A stretch of 55,004 nt of DNA, from NCBI GenBank assembly GCA_949283655.1, contig CASDTH010000033.1:1-55004 (forward strand). The letters are read 5' to 3'. Positions 1 through 6,506 of this stretch are shown here, piece by piece. Every line of letters starts with the position of its first letter. Position 1 is the first letter of the stretch. The translations under genes and the position numbers were made by a program. This stretch comes from an uncultured bacterium. GTDB taxonomy: Bacteria; Bacillota; Clostridia; Oscillospirales; Acutalibacteraceae. The notes beneath the pieces are model-generated. The model saw only the letters and a program-made list of their open reading frames with translations, had not been told where the DNA came from and searched no databases.

Positions 1-65
1 AGGCGCCGACACAAAGAACCCGGTTTGGTTTGCATGGAGATGCAGATCACAACCGGTTTCCACAT

Positions 66-141
66 TCCTCCTTAGCTCAGCCGGTAGAGCATGCGGCTGT
101 TAACCGCAGGGTCGTTGGTTCGAGTCCAACAGGGGGAGCCA
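66..141 (+). tRNA. tRNA-Asn (GTT)
   Basis: The sequence folds as a full cloverleaf. The seven-base acceptor arm at 66-72 pairs with 131-137, and the discriminator G is followed by an encoded CCA. The anticodon loop reads CTGTTAA, giving anticodon GTT for asparagine. It is the first gene of a five-tRNA cluster on the plus strand and is followed directly by its own terminator hairpin. Confidence 0.96.
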
Positions 142-143
142 TA

Positions 144-179
144 AGCCGCCGTTGTTCCCAAGATAGCGGCGGCTTTTTT
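144..179 (+). terminator. Rho-independent terminator after tRNA-Asn
   Basis: AGCCGCC at 144-150 pairs with GGCGGCT at 168-174 and is followed by a run of T. It separates the tRNA-Asn transcript from the next tRNA, so the cluster is probably more than one transcription unit. Confidence 0.85.
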
Positions 180-208
180 CAAAAAATCTTTAGGCTGCTG
201 TAGCACAT

Positions 209-285
209 GGGCCATTAGCTCAGTTGGTTAGAGCAACCGGCTCATAACCGGTCGGTCCGGGGTTCGAGTCCCTGATGGCCCACCA
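209..285 (+). tRNA. tRNA with CAT anticodon (elongator Met, or Ile2)
   Basis: Cloverleaf with acceptor GGGCCAT paired to ATGGCCC and encoded CCA. The anticodon loop CTCATAA gives CAT. The first pair is G-C, so this is not an initiator tRNA, which has a mismatch there. Elongator Met and lysidine-modified Ile2 share this anticodon. The body resembles clostridial genes usually labelled Met, but the sequence alone does not settle it. Confidence 0.9.
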
Positions 286-296
286 CGATTTTATAT

Positions 297-372
297 AGGG
301 GCATAGCTCAGTTGGTAGAGCAGCGGTCTCCAAAACCGCGTGCCGAGGGTTCAAGTCCTTCTGCCCCTGCCA
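297..372 (+). tRNA. tRNA-Trp (CCA)
   Basis: Cloverleaf with acceptor AGGGGCA paired to TGCCCCT, discriminator G and encoded CCA. The anticodon loop CTCCAAA gives CCA for tryptophan. Its last 20 bases before the final CA are repeated exactly at 482-501. The tRNA is the likely sensor partner of the Trp-type T-box at the far end of the window. Confidence 0.96.
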
Positions 373-423
373 AAAGTCTTCTTCAGAGCCGGGAGGGCTT
401 GAATTCGCGAGGTTTTTTGCGTG

Positions 424-450
424 AAAAAAGGATGCTTGTGGCATCTTTTT
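424..450 (+). terminator. Rho-independent terminator after tRNA-Trp
   Basis: GGATGC and GCATC pair around a TTGTG loop, with an A run upstream and a T run downstream, so the hairpin could act in both directions. It sits inside the roughly 110-bp insert between tRNA-Trp and the copied tRNA-Trp 3' end. Confidence 0.8.
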
Positions 451-481
451 AGCGGAAAACGCCGCAGGGCTAAGTGCTATG

Positions 482-501
482 TCAAGTCCTTCTGCCCCTG
501 C
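482..501 (+). repeat. Copy of the tRNA-Trp 3' end
   Basis: The 20 bases at 482-501 are identical to 351-370, the T-arm and acceptor 3' half of tRNA-Trp. No matching 5' half is present, so this is not a tRNA. It starts 131 bp after the original and ends 3 bp before tRNA-Asp. Such copies arise by unequal recombination between tRNA genes or are left where an integrative element used the tRNA 3' end as an attachment site. No integrase is visible between the copies. Confidence 0.85.
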
Positions 502-504
502 TAT

Positions 505-581
505 GGCCCGGTAGTTCAGCTGGTTAGAACGCTAGCCTGTCACGCTAGAGGTCGACGGTTCGAGCCCGTTCCGGGTCGCCA
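505..581 (+). tRNA. tRNA-Asp (GTC)
   Basis: Cloverleaf with acceptor GGCCCGG paired to CCGGGTC, discriminator G and encoded CCA. The anticodon loop CTGTCAC gives GTC for aspartate. Only 3 bp separate it from the downstream tRNA-Thr, so the two are co-transcribed. Confidence 0.96.
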
Positions 582-584
582 TTT

Positions 585-660
585 GCTGCTATGGCTCAGG
601 CGGTAGAGCACATCCTTGGTAAGGATGAGGTCACCAGTTCGAATCTGGTTAGCAGCTCCA
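585..660 (+). tRNA. tRNA-Thr (GGT)
   Basis: Cloverleaf with acceptor GCTGCTA paired to TAGCAGC, discriminator T and encoded CCA. The anticodon loop TTGGTAA gives GGT for threonine. It is the last tRNA of the cluster and runs directly into a terminator. Confidence 0.96.
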
Positions 661-690
661 AAACTCCCTACAGTGATGTGGGGAGTTTTT
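660..690 (+). terminator. Terminator of the tRNA-Asp/Thr unit
   Basis: AAACTCCC pairs with GGGGAGTTT around a short loop and is followed by five T. Confidence 0.85.
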
Positions 691-848
691 GTGTTGATAG
701 GGCAGAGGAACAATTGCTTTGGAGCATTGTCCAACAGCAGGAGAAAATCGGATCTGCAAAGAAAGAGCTTTTGTTTCATAGCAGGGTAGAGGAAAGCACC
801 CTTTGTTTCACAACGCCAATAGTAGGGAAAATCATAACATGAAAAGCG
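691..848. other. Spacer with no recognised gene
   Basis: No open frame here has a convincing ribosome site, and no RNA family is recognised. The stretch lies between two plus-strand terminators, so a small untranslated RNA ending at the 849-890 hairpin is possible but not shown. Confidence 0.4.
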
Positions 849-890
849 GAAGCAAGCAGCGGATCAAGCCGCCGCTTGCTTCTTTTTTTT
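849..890 (+). terminator. Strong, probably bidirectional terminator
   Basis: GAAGCAAGC at 849-857 pairs with GCTTGCTTC at 874-882 and is followed by eight T on the plus strand. On the minus strand the hairpin is followed by CGCTTTTC, so it can also end the transcript of the MerR gene that stops at 978. On the plus strand there is no obvious gene just upstream of it. Confidence 0.8.
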
Positions 891-977
891 GTGCTCCATT
901 TGGTGAAAAAACTATTTCGGATTTTGTAGGCTTTTATTATTCTCTCGAAATCTTCTGTCAGAGGGAGAAGACTCCGC

Positions 978-1838
978 TTAATTATTTATATCAAATTGTG
1001 GATAGGATTCCAAGAATTTCTCATTTGCTTTTTGCAGCGATTGATAATACTGATCATAGGCTTTGCTGAGCTGCCGCATCGCGGGAATAAAAACTTCCAC
1101 ATAACCGCTGGTTTGCATAAACTGTCGAAGGGCTTTCTCGAGCCGGTATGCAGGGGATGCTTGATAAGCCGCGGACTGCTTATAGGCGAGATAGGCCTTA
1201 ATGTCGTCCGGATGCTCCGCTATCCACGCCTCCATTTTAGGGACACGGTGCGCCGGGCTGATATCAGGCCCGGCGGCCAGAGCGATTTGGCAGCTGGCCT
1301 CCAGCTCATTCTGCAATTCCGCAGGGATTTCAAAATTGGCGCGGTCTAAAAAGCTTAGGATGGTCTCAAACGCTGCCTGCTGGCTTGCGGTTGTGATTGG
1401 CTCCTGAAGGAAGCTTGCAAAATGCAGGCAGAGATATTGACCATAGGCGCCGGGAAAGGCCTGCATGAGCCGCTCCAGAATGGTTTGCTTTTGCGCGAGC
1501 CGCTGCAGCTGTGAGCGGATTTGCTCCCAGTTGAGCTGGGCTGCGAGTTCCTGAAGAAGCCCCTGCTTTTCCTGCAACAAATCGATCTCCAGCCGCTTTT
1601 GTACGGCCAATCTGTTGAGCTCGCCCCCGGTTTTATCTGACAAGGCACGCTTGATATCAGAAACAGACAGGCCCAGCGCTCTTAAAACCGTAATCTTCTT
1701 TAACTGCTCTACCTCCTCCTCCGTAAAATTGCGGTATCCATTTTCTTGCACAGCAGGGGAGAGCAAGCCACACGCGATATAATATGCTACGGCTTTTTTG
1801 GTGAGGGAACATTCCTTGCATACCTCATGGATGAACAT
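978..1838 (-). CDS. MerR-family transcriptional regulator
   Basis: DNA-binding activator/repressor of the MerR family, 286 residues. Residues 1-70 form the winged helix-turn-helix, with the typical YYI-GLL turn, the conserved NGYRNF-EEE segment, and the L-SVSDIK helix. A long helix follows (about 70-125), which is the dimerising coiled coil of the family. The C-terminal 150 residues are a helical effector region with no cysteine-rich metal loop, which points away from metal sensors. The ATG lies behind a GGAGGTGG ribosome site. Its own promoter (1858-1888) has the 19-bp spacer diagnostic of MerR control, so autoregulation is likely. The ABC exporter operon upstream on the same strand is a plausible second target, inferred only from position. 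The ligand is unknown. Confidence 0.9.
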   Translation of the reverse strand: MFIHEVCKECSLTKKAVAYYIACGLLSPAVQENGYRNFTEEEVEQLKKITVLRALGLSVSDIKRALSDKTGGELNRLAVQKRLEIDLLQEKQGLLQELAAQLNWEQIRSQLQRLAQKQTILERLMQAFPGAYGQYLCLHFASFLQEPITTASQQAAFETILSFLDRANFEIPAELQNELEASCQIALAAGPDISPAHRVPKMEAWIAEHPDDIKAYLAYKQSAAYQASPAYRLEKALRQFMQTSGYVEVFIPAMRQLSKAYDQYYQSLQKANEKFLESYPQFDINN

Positions 1839-1857
1839 AGCGCCACCTCCTTATTAG

Positions 1858-1888
1858 AGGATAAACGAATCCCTAGGGGCACAGTCAA
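1858..1888 (-). promoter_or_regulatory. MerR-type promoter with 19-bp spacer
   Basis: Read on the minus strand, TTGACT (1883-1888) and TATCCT (1858-1863) are separated by 19 bp instead of 17. The spacer contains the palindrome CCCTAGGG. An overlong spacer with a central dyad is the hallmark of promoters remodelled by MerR-family proteins. The leader to the ribosome site is only about 10 nt. Confidence 0.85.
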
Positions 1889-1965
1889 GCGGATTTGAGC
1901 AAAATGATTTTGGAATTTGGAGGGATTTTTGGATGTATCGGAACCGACACACTGTTTGATTGCGG

Positions 1966-3810
1966 TCAACTCAGTTCGAACATTCCATGGTAGAGGCGGT
2001 AATAAAGCCCCTTTTGCGCTAACAGATCCGCATGGTCGCCACGCTCTACAATTTTGCCGTGCTCCAGCACCATGATCGCATCCGCATTGCGCACAGTGCT
2101 CAGGCGGTGCGCAATGACGAAAACGGTGCGCCCCTCCATGAGCTGATCCATGCCTTTTTCGATCAACGCCTCTGTACGCGTGTCGATGGAGGAGGTGGCT
2201 TCATCCAAAATCAGCACGGGAGGATCGGCAATGGCAGCCCGTGCAATGGCGAGCAGCTGCCGCTGCCCCTGTGAGAGATTTGCCCCGTCTGCCGTTACCA
2301 TCGTTTGGTAGCCTTGCGGCAAACGGCGGATAAAGGAATCCGCATTGGCAATTCGGGCGGCCCGCTCAATTTCGGCCTGCGTTGCATCCAGCTTGCCAAA
2401 GCGGATGTTATCCGCGATTGTGCCGGTAAAGAGGTGTGTATCCTGCAGCACAATGCCCAGCGAGCGGCGCAGCGCATCCTTGCGGATTTTACGCACATCG
2501 ATGCCGTCGTAAACCACGCTGCCCTGCTCCACATCATAAAAACGGTTGATGAGGTTGGTGATCGTTGTCTTGCCGGCGCCGGTGGAGCCCACGAACGCGA
2601 TCTTCTGCCCGGGCTTGGCATACAGGCTGATCCCCTTGAGGATTGGGCGGCCCGGCTCATAGCCGAAATCCACATTCAGAAAGCGCACGTCGCCCCGCAA
2701 AGGAGTCAGTGCTCCATTTTCCCTCTGCCAGGCCCAGAGGCCGGTCTTTTGGCGGCAGCGTACAAGGCGGCCGCCCTCTTCCCGCACATTGACAAGATCA
2801 ATTTGCCCCTCGTCCACCTCCGGCTTTTGCTCCATGGCGCGGAATACCCGCTCCGCACCCGCCAGAGCGGCCAGCATAAAATTGCTCTGCTGGGTGAATT
2901 GGTTAATAGGCGCTGCGGCTTGACGCACAAACACCAGATAGCTGGCCAGCCCGCCCACATCGGCCATGCCGGAAAGCGCCATGATGCCGCCCAGCACGGC
3001 GACGATGGCATAGTTCACATAAGAGATGCTGACCACAGCAGGCACCATCGTAGCCGAATAGGCCTGCGCCCCGGTGCCTGCCAGGCGCAGCGCCTCATTT
3101 TTGGCGCGAAAAGCCTCGAGATTTGCCTGCTCGTGGTTAAACACCTTAACGACCTTCTGGCCATTTACCATCTCCTGAATATAGCCATCCAGCTCGCCCA
3201 AGCTTGCCTGCTGGCGCGTATAATAGGATTTGCTCCGTTTTCCGCTGAAGCGGATATAGAAAAACATTGCCGCATAGCACACCAAAACCAACAATGAAAG
3301 CCGCCAGTTGAGGATAAAGAGGAGGATAAGCGTCCCTGTCATTTGGATAAAGCTCTGAATTACCATTGCAAAGCTGTTATTCAGGGCATCGGAAATCGTG
3401 TCAATATCATTGGTGAAGAGGCTCATCACATCGCCGTGGCGCTGTGTGTCAAAAAAACGCAGCGGCAGCGTTTGCAGGTGGGCGAACAGATCTCGCCGGA
3501 TATCAAACAGGATCTTTTGCGCCGCCTTCACCATGATCTGTGTGTATCCATAGGCACAGAGGGCTCCTGTGCCGTAGATGGCTGCAGTGAGCGCTACACC
3601 CTGCGCCAGATTGCTCAGCTCGCCGCCAGCCAGACTGTTGACAACAGGCCGGATCATATAAGTGCCCAAAAGATTTGCCAGCGCGCTGACCGTTACCAGC
3701 ACGCCAACCGTCAAAAGCAGAAGCCTGTGTCGGCCCATGTAGGAGAGCAGCGTGCGCACTGTGTAGCGCAGATTTTTAGGCTTTTTCGCGCTGATTTGCC
3801 GTGCAGGCAT
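1966..3810 (-). CDS. ABC exporter subunit with consensus ATPase site
   Basis: Half-size multidrug/lipid-type ABC exporter of 614 residues: an N-terminal six-helix transmembrane domain (about 30-310), a linker insert (about 330-365), then the nucleotide-binding domain. Visible motifs are Walker A GSTGAGKTT near 410, the slightly altered signature LSQGQ near 513, Walker B LILDE with the catalytic Glu near 537, and the switch His in IAHR near 568. The ATG at 3810 is chosen over the GTG at 3819 because the GGGGG ribosome site touches the GTG but lies 8 nt before the ATG. The coding region overlaps the partner gene by 35 nt, so translation is coupled. Together with the 3776-5539 product it should form an LmrCD/TM287-288-like heterodimer. 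The substrate is not predictable. Confidence 0.93.
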   Translation of the reverse strand: MPARQISAKKPKNLRYTVRTLLSYMGRHRLLLLTVGVLVTVSALANLLGTYMIRPVVNSLAGGELSNLAQGVALTAAIYGTGALCAYGYTQIMVKAAQKILFDIRRDLFAHLQTLPLRFFDTQRHGDVMSLFTNDIDTISDALNNSFAMVIQSFIQMTGTLILLFILNWRLSLLVLVCYAAMFFYIRFSGKRSKSYYTRQQASLGELDGYIQEMVNGQKVVKVFNHEQANLEAFRAKNEALRLAGTGAQAYSATMVPAVVSISYVNYAIVAVLGGIMALSGMADVGGLASYLVFVRQAAAPINQFTQQSNFMLAALAGAERVFRAMEQKPEVDEGQIDLVNVREEGGRLVRCRQKTGLWAWQRENGALTPLRGDVRFLNVDFGYEPGRPILKGISLYAKPGQKIAFVGSTGAGKTTITNLINRFYDVEQGSVVYDGIDVRKIRKDALRRSLGIVLQDTHLFTGTIADNIRFGKLDATQAEIERAARIANADSFIRRLPQGYQTMVTADGANLSQGQRQLLAIARAAIADPPVLILDEATSSIDTRTEALIEKGMDQLMEGRTVFVIAHRLSTVRNADAIMVLEHGKIVERGDHADLLAQKGLYYRLYHGMFELS

Positions 3811-5539
3811 GCGCCGCACCCCCTTTCATCTGTGATTCGTAAATTTCCTGATAAATTGGGTCGCTGGCCAGAAGCTCCTCATGCGTTCCTACAGCGTGGA
3901 CTCTGCCATCCTCCAGGATGATAATCTGATCGGCTTCCATTACGGAGGTGACACGCTGCGCAATCGTGATCTTGGTTACATCGCGCAGGGCGGAGAGCGA
4001 AGCACGGATATTCCCCTCCGTAGCAGTATCCACAGCGCTGGTGGAATCGTCAAAGATCAGGATTTTGGGGCGCTTAAGCAACGTGCGGGCAATGCAGAGC
4101 CGCTGCTTTTGACCGCCGGATACATTTACGCCGCCCTGGCCGAGATCGGTATCCAATCCCTTTGGCATCTGCCGCAGAAATTCATCGGCACAGGCGGCCC
4201 GGCAGGCGGCCCAAAGCGATTCGTCATCCGCCTGTGGATTGCCCCACAGCAGGTTTTCCCGCACGGTGCCGGAGAACAGCACGTTTTTTTGCAGCACGAT
4301 TCCAACTGCATCCCGCAGAGCCTGAAGATCATATTCACGTACATCGCGCCCTCCTACTTTTACGGCGCCTTTTGTTACGTCATACAGGCGGGGGATGAGC
4401 TGCACCAGAGTGGTTTTGGCGGAGCCTGTGCCTCCCAGGATGCCGATGGTGCTCCCTGCCGGCAGATGCAGGGTCACATCCACCAGCGCGTATTCCTCGG
4501 CAGCTGTGTCGTATTGGAAGGAGACGCCTTCAAAATCCACACGCCCGTCCGGCACCTGCATTACCGGAGCGCCTGGGGAGGTGAGCGAAACCTTTTCCTC
4601 CAGCACTTCGCTGATACGATGCGCGCTGGCTAGAGAGCGGGTGAGCAGGAGGAACACATTGGAGATCATCATCATCGAGTTCATCACCTGTAGCACATAG
4701 CTCAAAAAGCCGGTTAGCTCGCCTACCTGCAGGCTGGCCTGCAGGATCATATTGCCGCCGAACCACATGATCAGCACAACAGCTGTGTACATCGTCAGCT
4801 GGAAAGCAGGCAGATTGAGCACGGCATAGTGGAAGGTGCGCTGGCTGGTATCCATCAACACTGTGTTGACCTCCTGGAATTTTGCCTCCTCATAGGCCCC
4901 ACGTACAAAGGCCTTGACGGCACGGATGGCTGTCAGGCTCTCCTGCACAACGTTGTTGAGCCGGTCCACCGCCTTTTGCAGGCGGCCATACATAGGCGCT
5001 ACCCGGCGCACTACAAAGAAGAGGATCAGCCCCAAAACCGGCGCGCACACTACGAAAACCATCGCAAGCCTGGCATTCATCCAAAAGGAGAGCCCAAGCC
5101 CCATAATGAGCATCACGGGGCTGCGCACAAGCGGCCGTAGCCCTGCATTGATGGCGTTTTGCAGCACAGTGACATCCGTGGTCATCCGGGTGACGAGGGA
5201 GGCGGTTTCAAAGTGATCAAGGTTGCTGAAAGCATAGCTCTGTATCCGCTCATACTGTGCCTCCCGGATGCGGGCGCCCCACCCATATGCGGCGCGCGCG
5301 GCAAACCGGGCATAGAGCAGTCCGGTCGCAAGCGAGAGCAGAGCGCAAACGCCCATCTGGATTCCCTTGTGGAGAATGTAGGGAATGTCGCGAGCCGCTA
5401 CCCCGGTGTCGATCAGATCCGCCATCAGCACGGGGATGAGCAATTCAAAAAATGTCTCCACCAGGACAAGCAGCGCGCCGGCAATTAGATCCTTTCGATA
5501 CGGGCCTAAATACTGGAGCAGCCGTTTGAAATCCTGCAT
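3776..5539 (-). CDS. ABC exporter subunit with degenerate ATPase site
   Basis: 587-residue ABC half-transporter, six membrane helices (about 20-300) followed by the ATPase domain. Walker A reads GGTGSAKTT (about 369-377), with Ala where Gly is usual. The signature is the canonical VSGGQ (473-477). Walker B is LIFDD, with Asp498 in place of the catalytic Glu, and the switch residue is Gln528 in IAQR instead of His. These changes match the degenerate subunit of heterodimeric exporters. Its canonical signature would complete the active site of the partner encoded by the next gene. It is the second gene of a MarR-led operon and starts inside the 3' end of marR (34-nt overlap). The ATG has a GGGGGA ribosome site. 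Confidence 0.93.
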   Translation of the reverse strand: MQDFKRLLQYLGPYRKDLIAGALLVLVETFFELLIPVLMADLIDTGVAARDIPYILHKGIQMGVCALLSLATGLLYARFAARAAYGWGARIREAQYERIQSYAFSNLDHFETASLVTRMTTDVTVLQNAINAGLRPLVRSPVMLIMGLGLSFWMNARLAMVFVVCAPVLGLILFFVVRRVAPMYGRLQKAVDRLNNVVQESLTAIRAVKAFVRGAYEEAKFQEVNTVLMDTSQRTFHYAVLNLPAFQLTMYTAVVLIMWFGGNMILQASLQVGELTGFLSYVLQVMNSMMMISNVFLLLTRSLASAHRISEVLEEKVSLTSPGAPVMQVPDGRVDFEGVSFQYDTAAEEYALVDVTLHLPAGSTIGILGGTGSAKTTLVQLIPRLYDVTKGAVKVGGRDVREYDLQALRDAVGIVLQKNVLFSGTVRENLLWGNPQADDESLWAACRAACADEFLRQMPKGLDTDLGQGGVNVSGGQKQRLCIARTLLKRPKILIFDDSTSAVDTATEGNIRASLSALRDVTKITIAQRVTSVMEADQIIILEDGRVHAVGTHEELLASDPIYQEIYESQMKGGAAHACTANQREKA

Positions 5540-5967
5540 GGCGATTCCCCCTCTGCATGAAAATTCTGGTAAGCGCGGGCCAGATAGTCTGCAAACTGCG
5601 CTTTTTCCTCCGGCGTAAAGCCACGCAGCATGTTCTGCTCCATCTCGCGGCAGCGAGCCTGCCAGAGCTGGTTTGCTCTGCGCCCCTTTTCGGTAAGCTC
5701 CACGAGGTTGCTGCGCCTGCTCTGCTCATTTTGCCGGCGGATGACAAAGCGGCCCTTCTCCAAAGCGTCCAGCATGCGGGAAACCGCAGCGGAATCGATT
5801 TCAAAGTAATCCGCCAACTCTCGCTGCGGGCAGGGGCCGTGGCTGGCCAGGTATTCCAGCAGCTTTGGCTGGCCGACCTCCAGCCCGGCTTCGCCCAAGC
5901 AGGGCCGCAGGTAATTTCGCTGCGCGTGAAACGCGCGGTAGAGAAGCATGTGAAAGGTGCGCTCCAT
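5506..5967 (-). CDS. MarR-family transcriptional regulator
   Basis: Winged-helix repressor of about 153 residues. The core CPQRELADYFEIDSAAVSRM is the helix-turn-helix with recognition helix, followed by the wing region FVIRRQNEQSRRSNLVELTEKG and C-terminal dimer helices. An in-frame ATG at 6051 would give a longer product, but it lies upstream of a near-perfect promoter, so it cannot be the start of that transcript. The ATG at 5967 has an AGGATGAGG ribosome site at good spacing. The gene heads the ABC exporter operon and probably represses it through the dyads around its promoter. MarR proteins typically release DNA on binding small lipophilic compounds, which fits an exporter; the inducer is unknown. 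Confidence 0.92.
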   Translation of the reverse strand: MERTFHMLLYRAFHAQRNYLRPCLGEAGLEVGQPKLLEYLASHGPCPQRELADYFEIDSAAVSRMLDALEKGRFVIRRQNEQSRRSNLVELTEKGRRANQLWQARCREMEQNMLRGFTPEEKAQFADYLARAYQNFHAEGESPCRISNGCSSI

Positions 5968-6001
5968 AGGCCTCATCCTCTCATTATATATCTTGATTCT
6001 A

Positions 6002-6047
6002 TCAACAGTTGACAAGTCAATTATATAGCCGAATGAATTATTGTCAA
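6002..6047 (-). promoter_or_regulatory. MarR-operon promoter with overlapping dyads
   Basis: On the minus strand TTGACA (6042-6047), a 16-bp spacer and TATAAT (6020-6025) form a strong promoter. Immediately downstream, covering the start point, are two overlapping dyads: TTGAC-N2-GTCAA (6009-6020) and TCAAC-N-GTTGA (6002-6012). Placement over the start site suits repression by the first gene product. Confidence 0.8.
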
Positions 6048-6107
6048 GCATCTTTTTTCAAGGGAATTTCGTTGGCGCATATCCATATAACCGCCGGGTA
6101 AAAAAGG

Positions 6108-6136
6108 TTGACAATTGCGCAACGCTTCGCTATAAT
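6108..6136 (+). promoter_or_regulatory. Promoter of the leu operon
   Basis: TTGACA at 6108-6113, exactly 17 bp, then TATAAT at 6131-6136: a full consensus promoter placed just upstream of the T-box leader. Confidence 0.9.
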
Positions 6137-6142
6137 AAATAT

Positions 6143-6425
6143 CACAATTTATTCTGCTTTGGTTTACCCAAAAGGCTGTGAAGGAAATAAGACATATCCT
6201 CGTGCGTCTCAGAGAGCCGGCATTTGCTGCGAGCCGGTACGGCGGTTTATGTGTATAGCTCATTCCGGAGCCGCCCGCCTGAAATCATAGGGCGGGCCGT
6301 GAGACCACGTTACAGGTCAAGGCCTTGATTGAGGCTGATGAGGGCTGCCGTCAGGCGGCTGAAATAGGGTGGTACCGCGTGGAGCTTCTCCTCGCCCCTA
6401 TGCTTTTAGGGCGCGGGGTTTTTCT
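6143..6425 (+). ncRNA. T-box riboswitch, probably leucine-specific
   Basis: Leader RNA that senses uncharged tRNA and switches between terminator and antiterminator. The T-box sequence AGGGTGGTACCGCG lies at 6366-6379. A terminator hairpin with a T run follows at about 6389-6424. Stem I carries the conserved AGAGAGCC segment. A specifier can be read: the lower helix GGAA (6183-6186) pairs with TTCC (6263-6266), and the 3' side of the loop just before it is CTC followed by A. CTC (6259-6261) is a leucine codon, which agrees with the downstream genes. Confidence 0.92.
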
Positions 6426-6506
6426 TTTGCTGTGAAAAGCCTTTGCCCCCCCCTCACATTCAATCGCTTCCCGGTAGGCCGGCGGAAAATCAAGGAGGAT
6501 TCTGTT

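Noticed and set aside
482..501. A sixth tRNA (second tRNA-Trp)
   Set aside because: Only the 3' half is present; no anticodon or 5' acceptor strand can be found upstream.
220..842. Short open frames across the tRNA cluster
   Set aside because: They run through the cloverleaf sequences and have no ribosome sites.
5968..6051. Longer MarR start at 6051
   Set aside because: The start would lie upstream of the strong promoter (6020-6047) that drives the gene.
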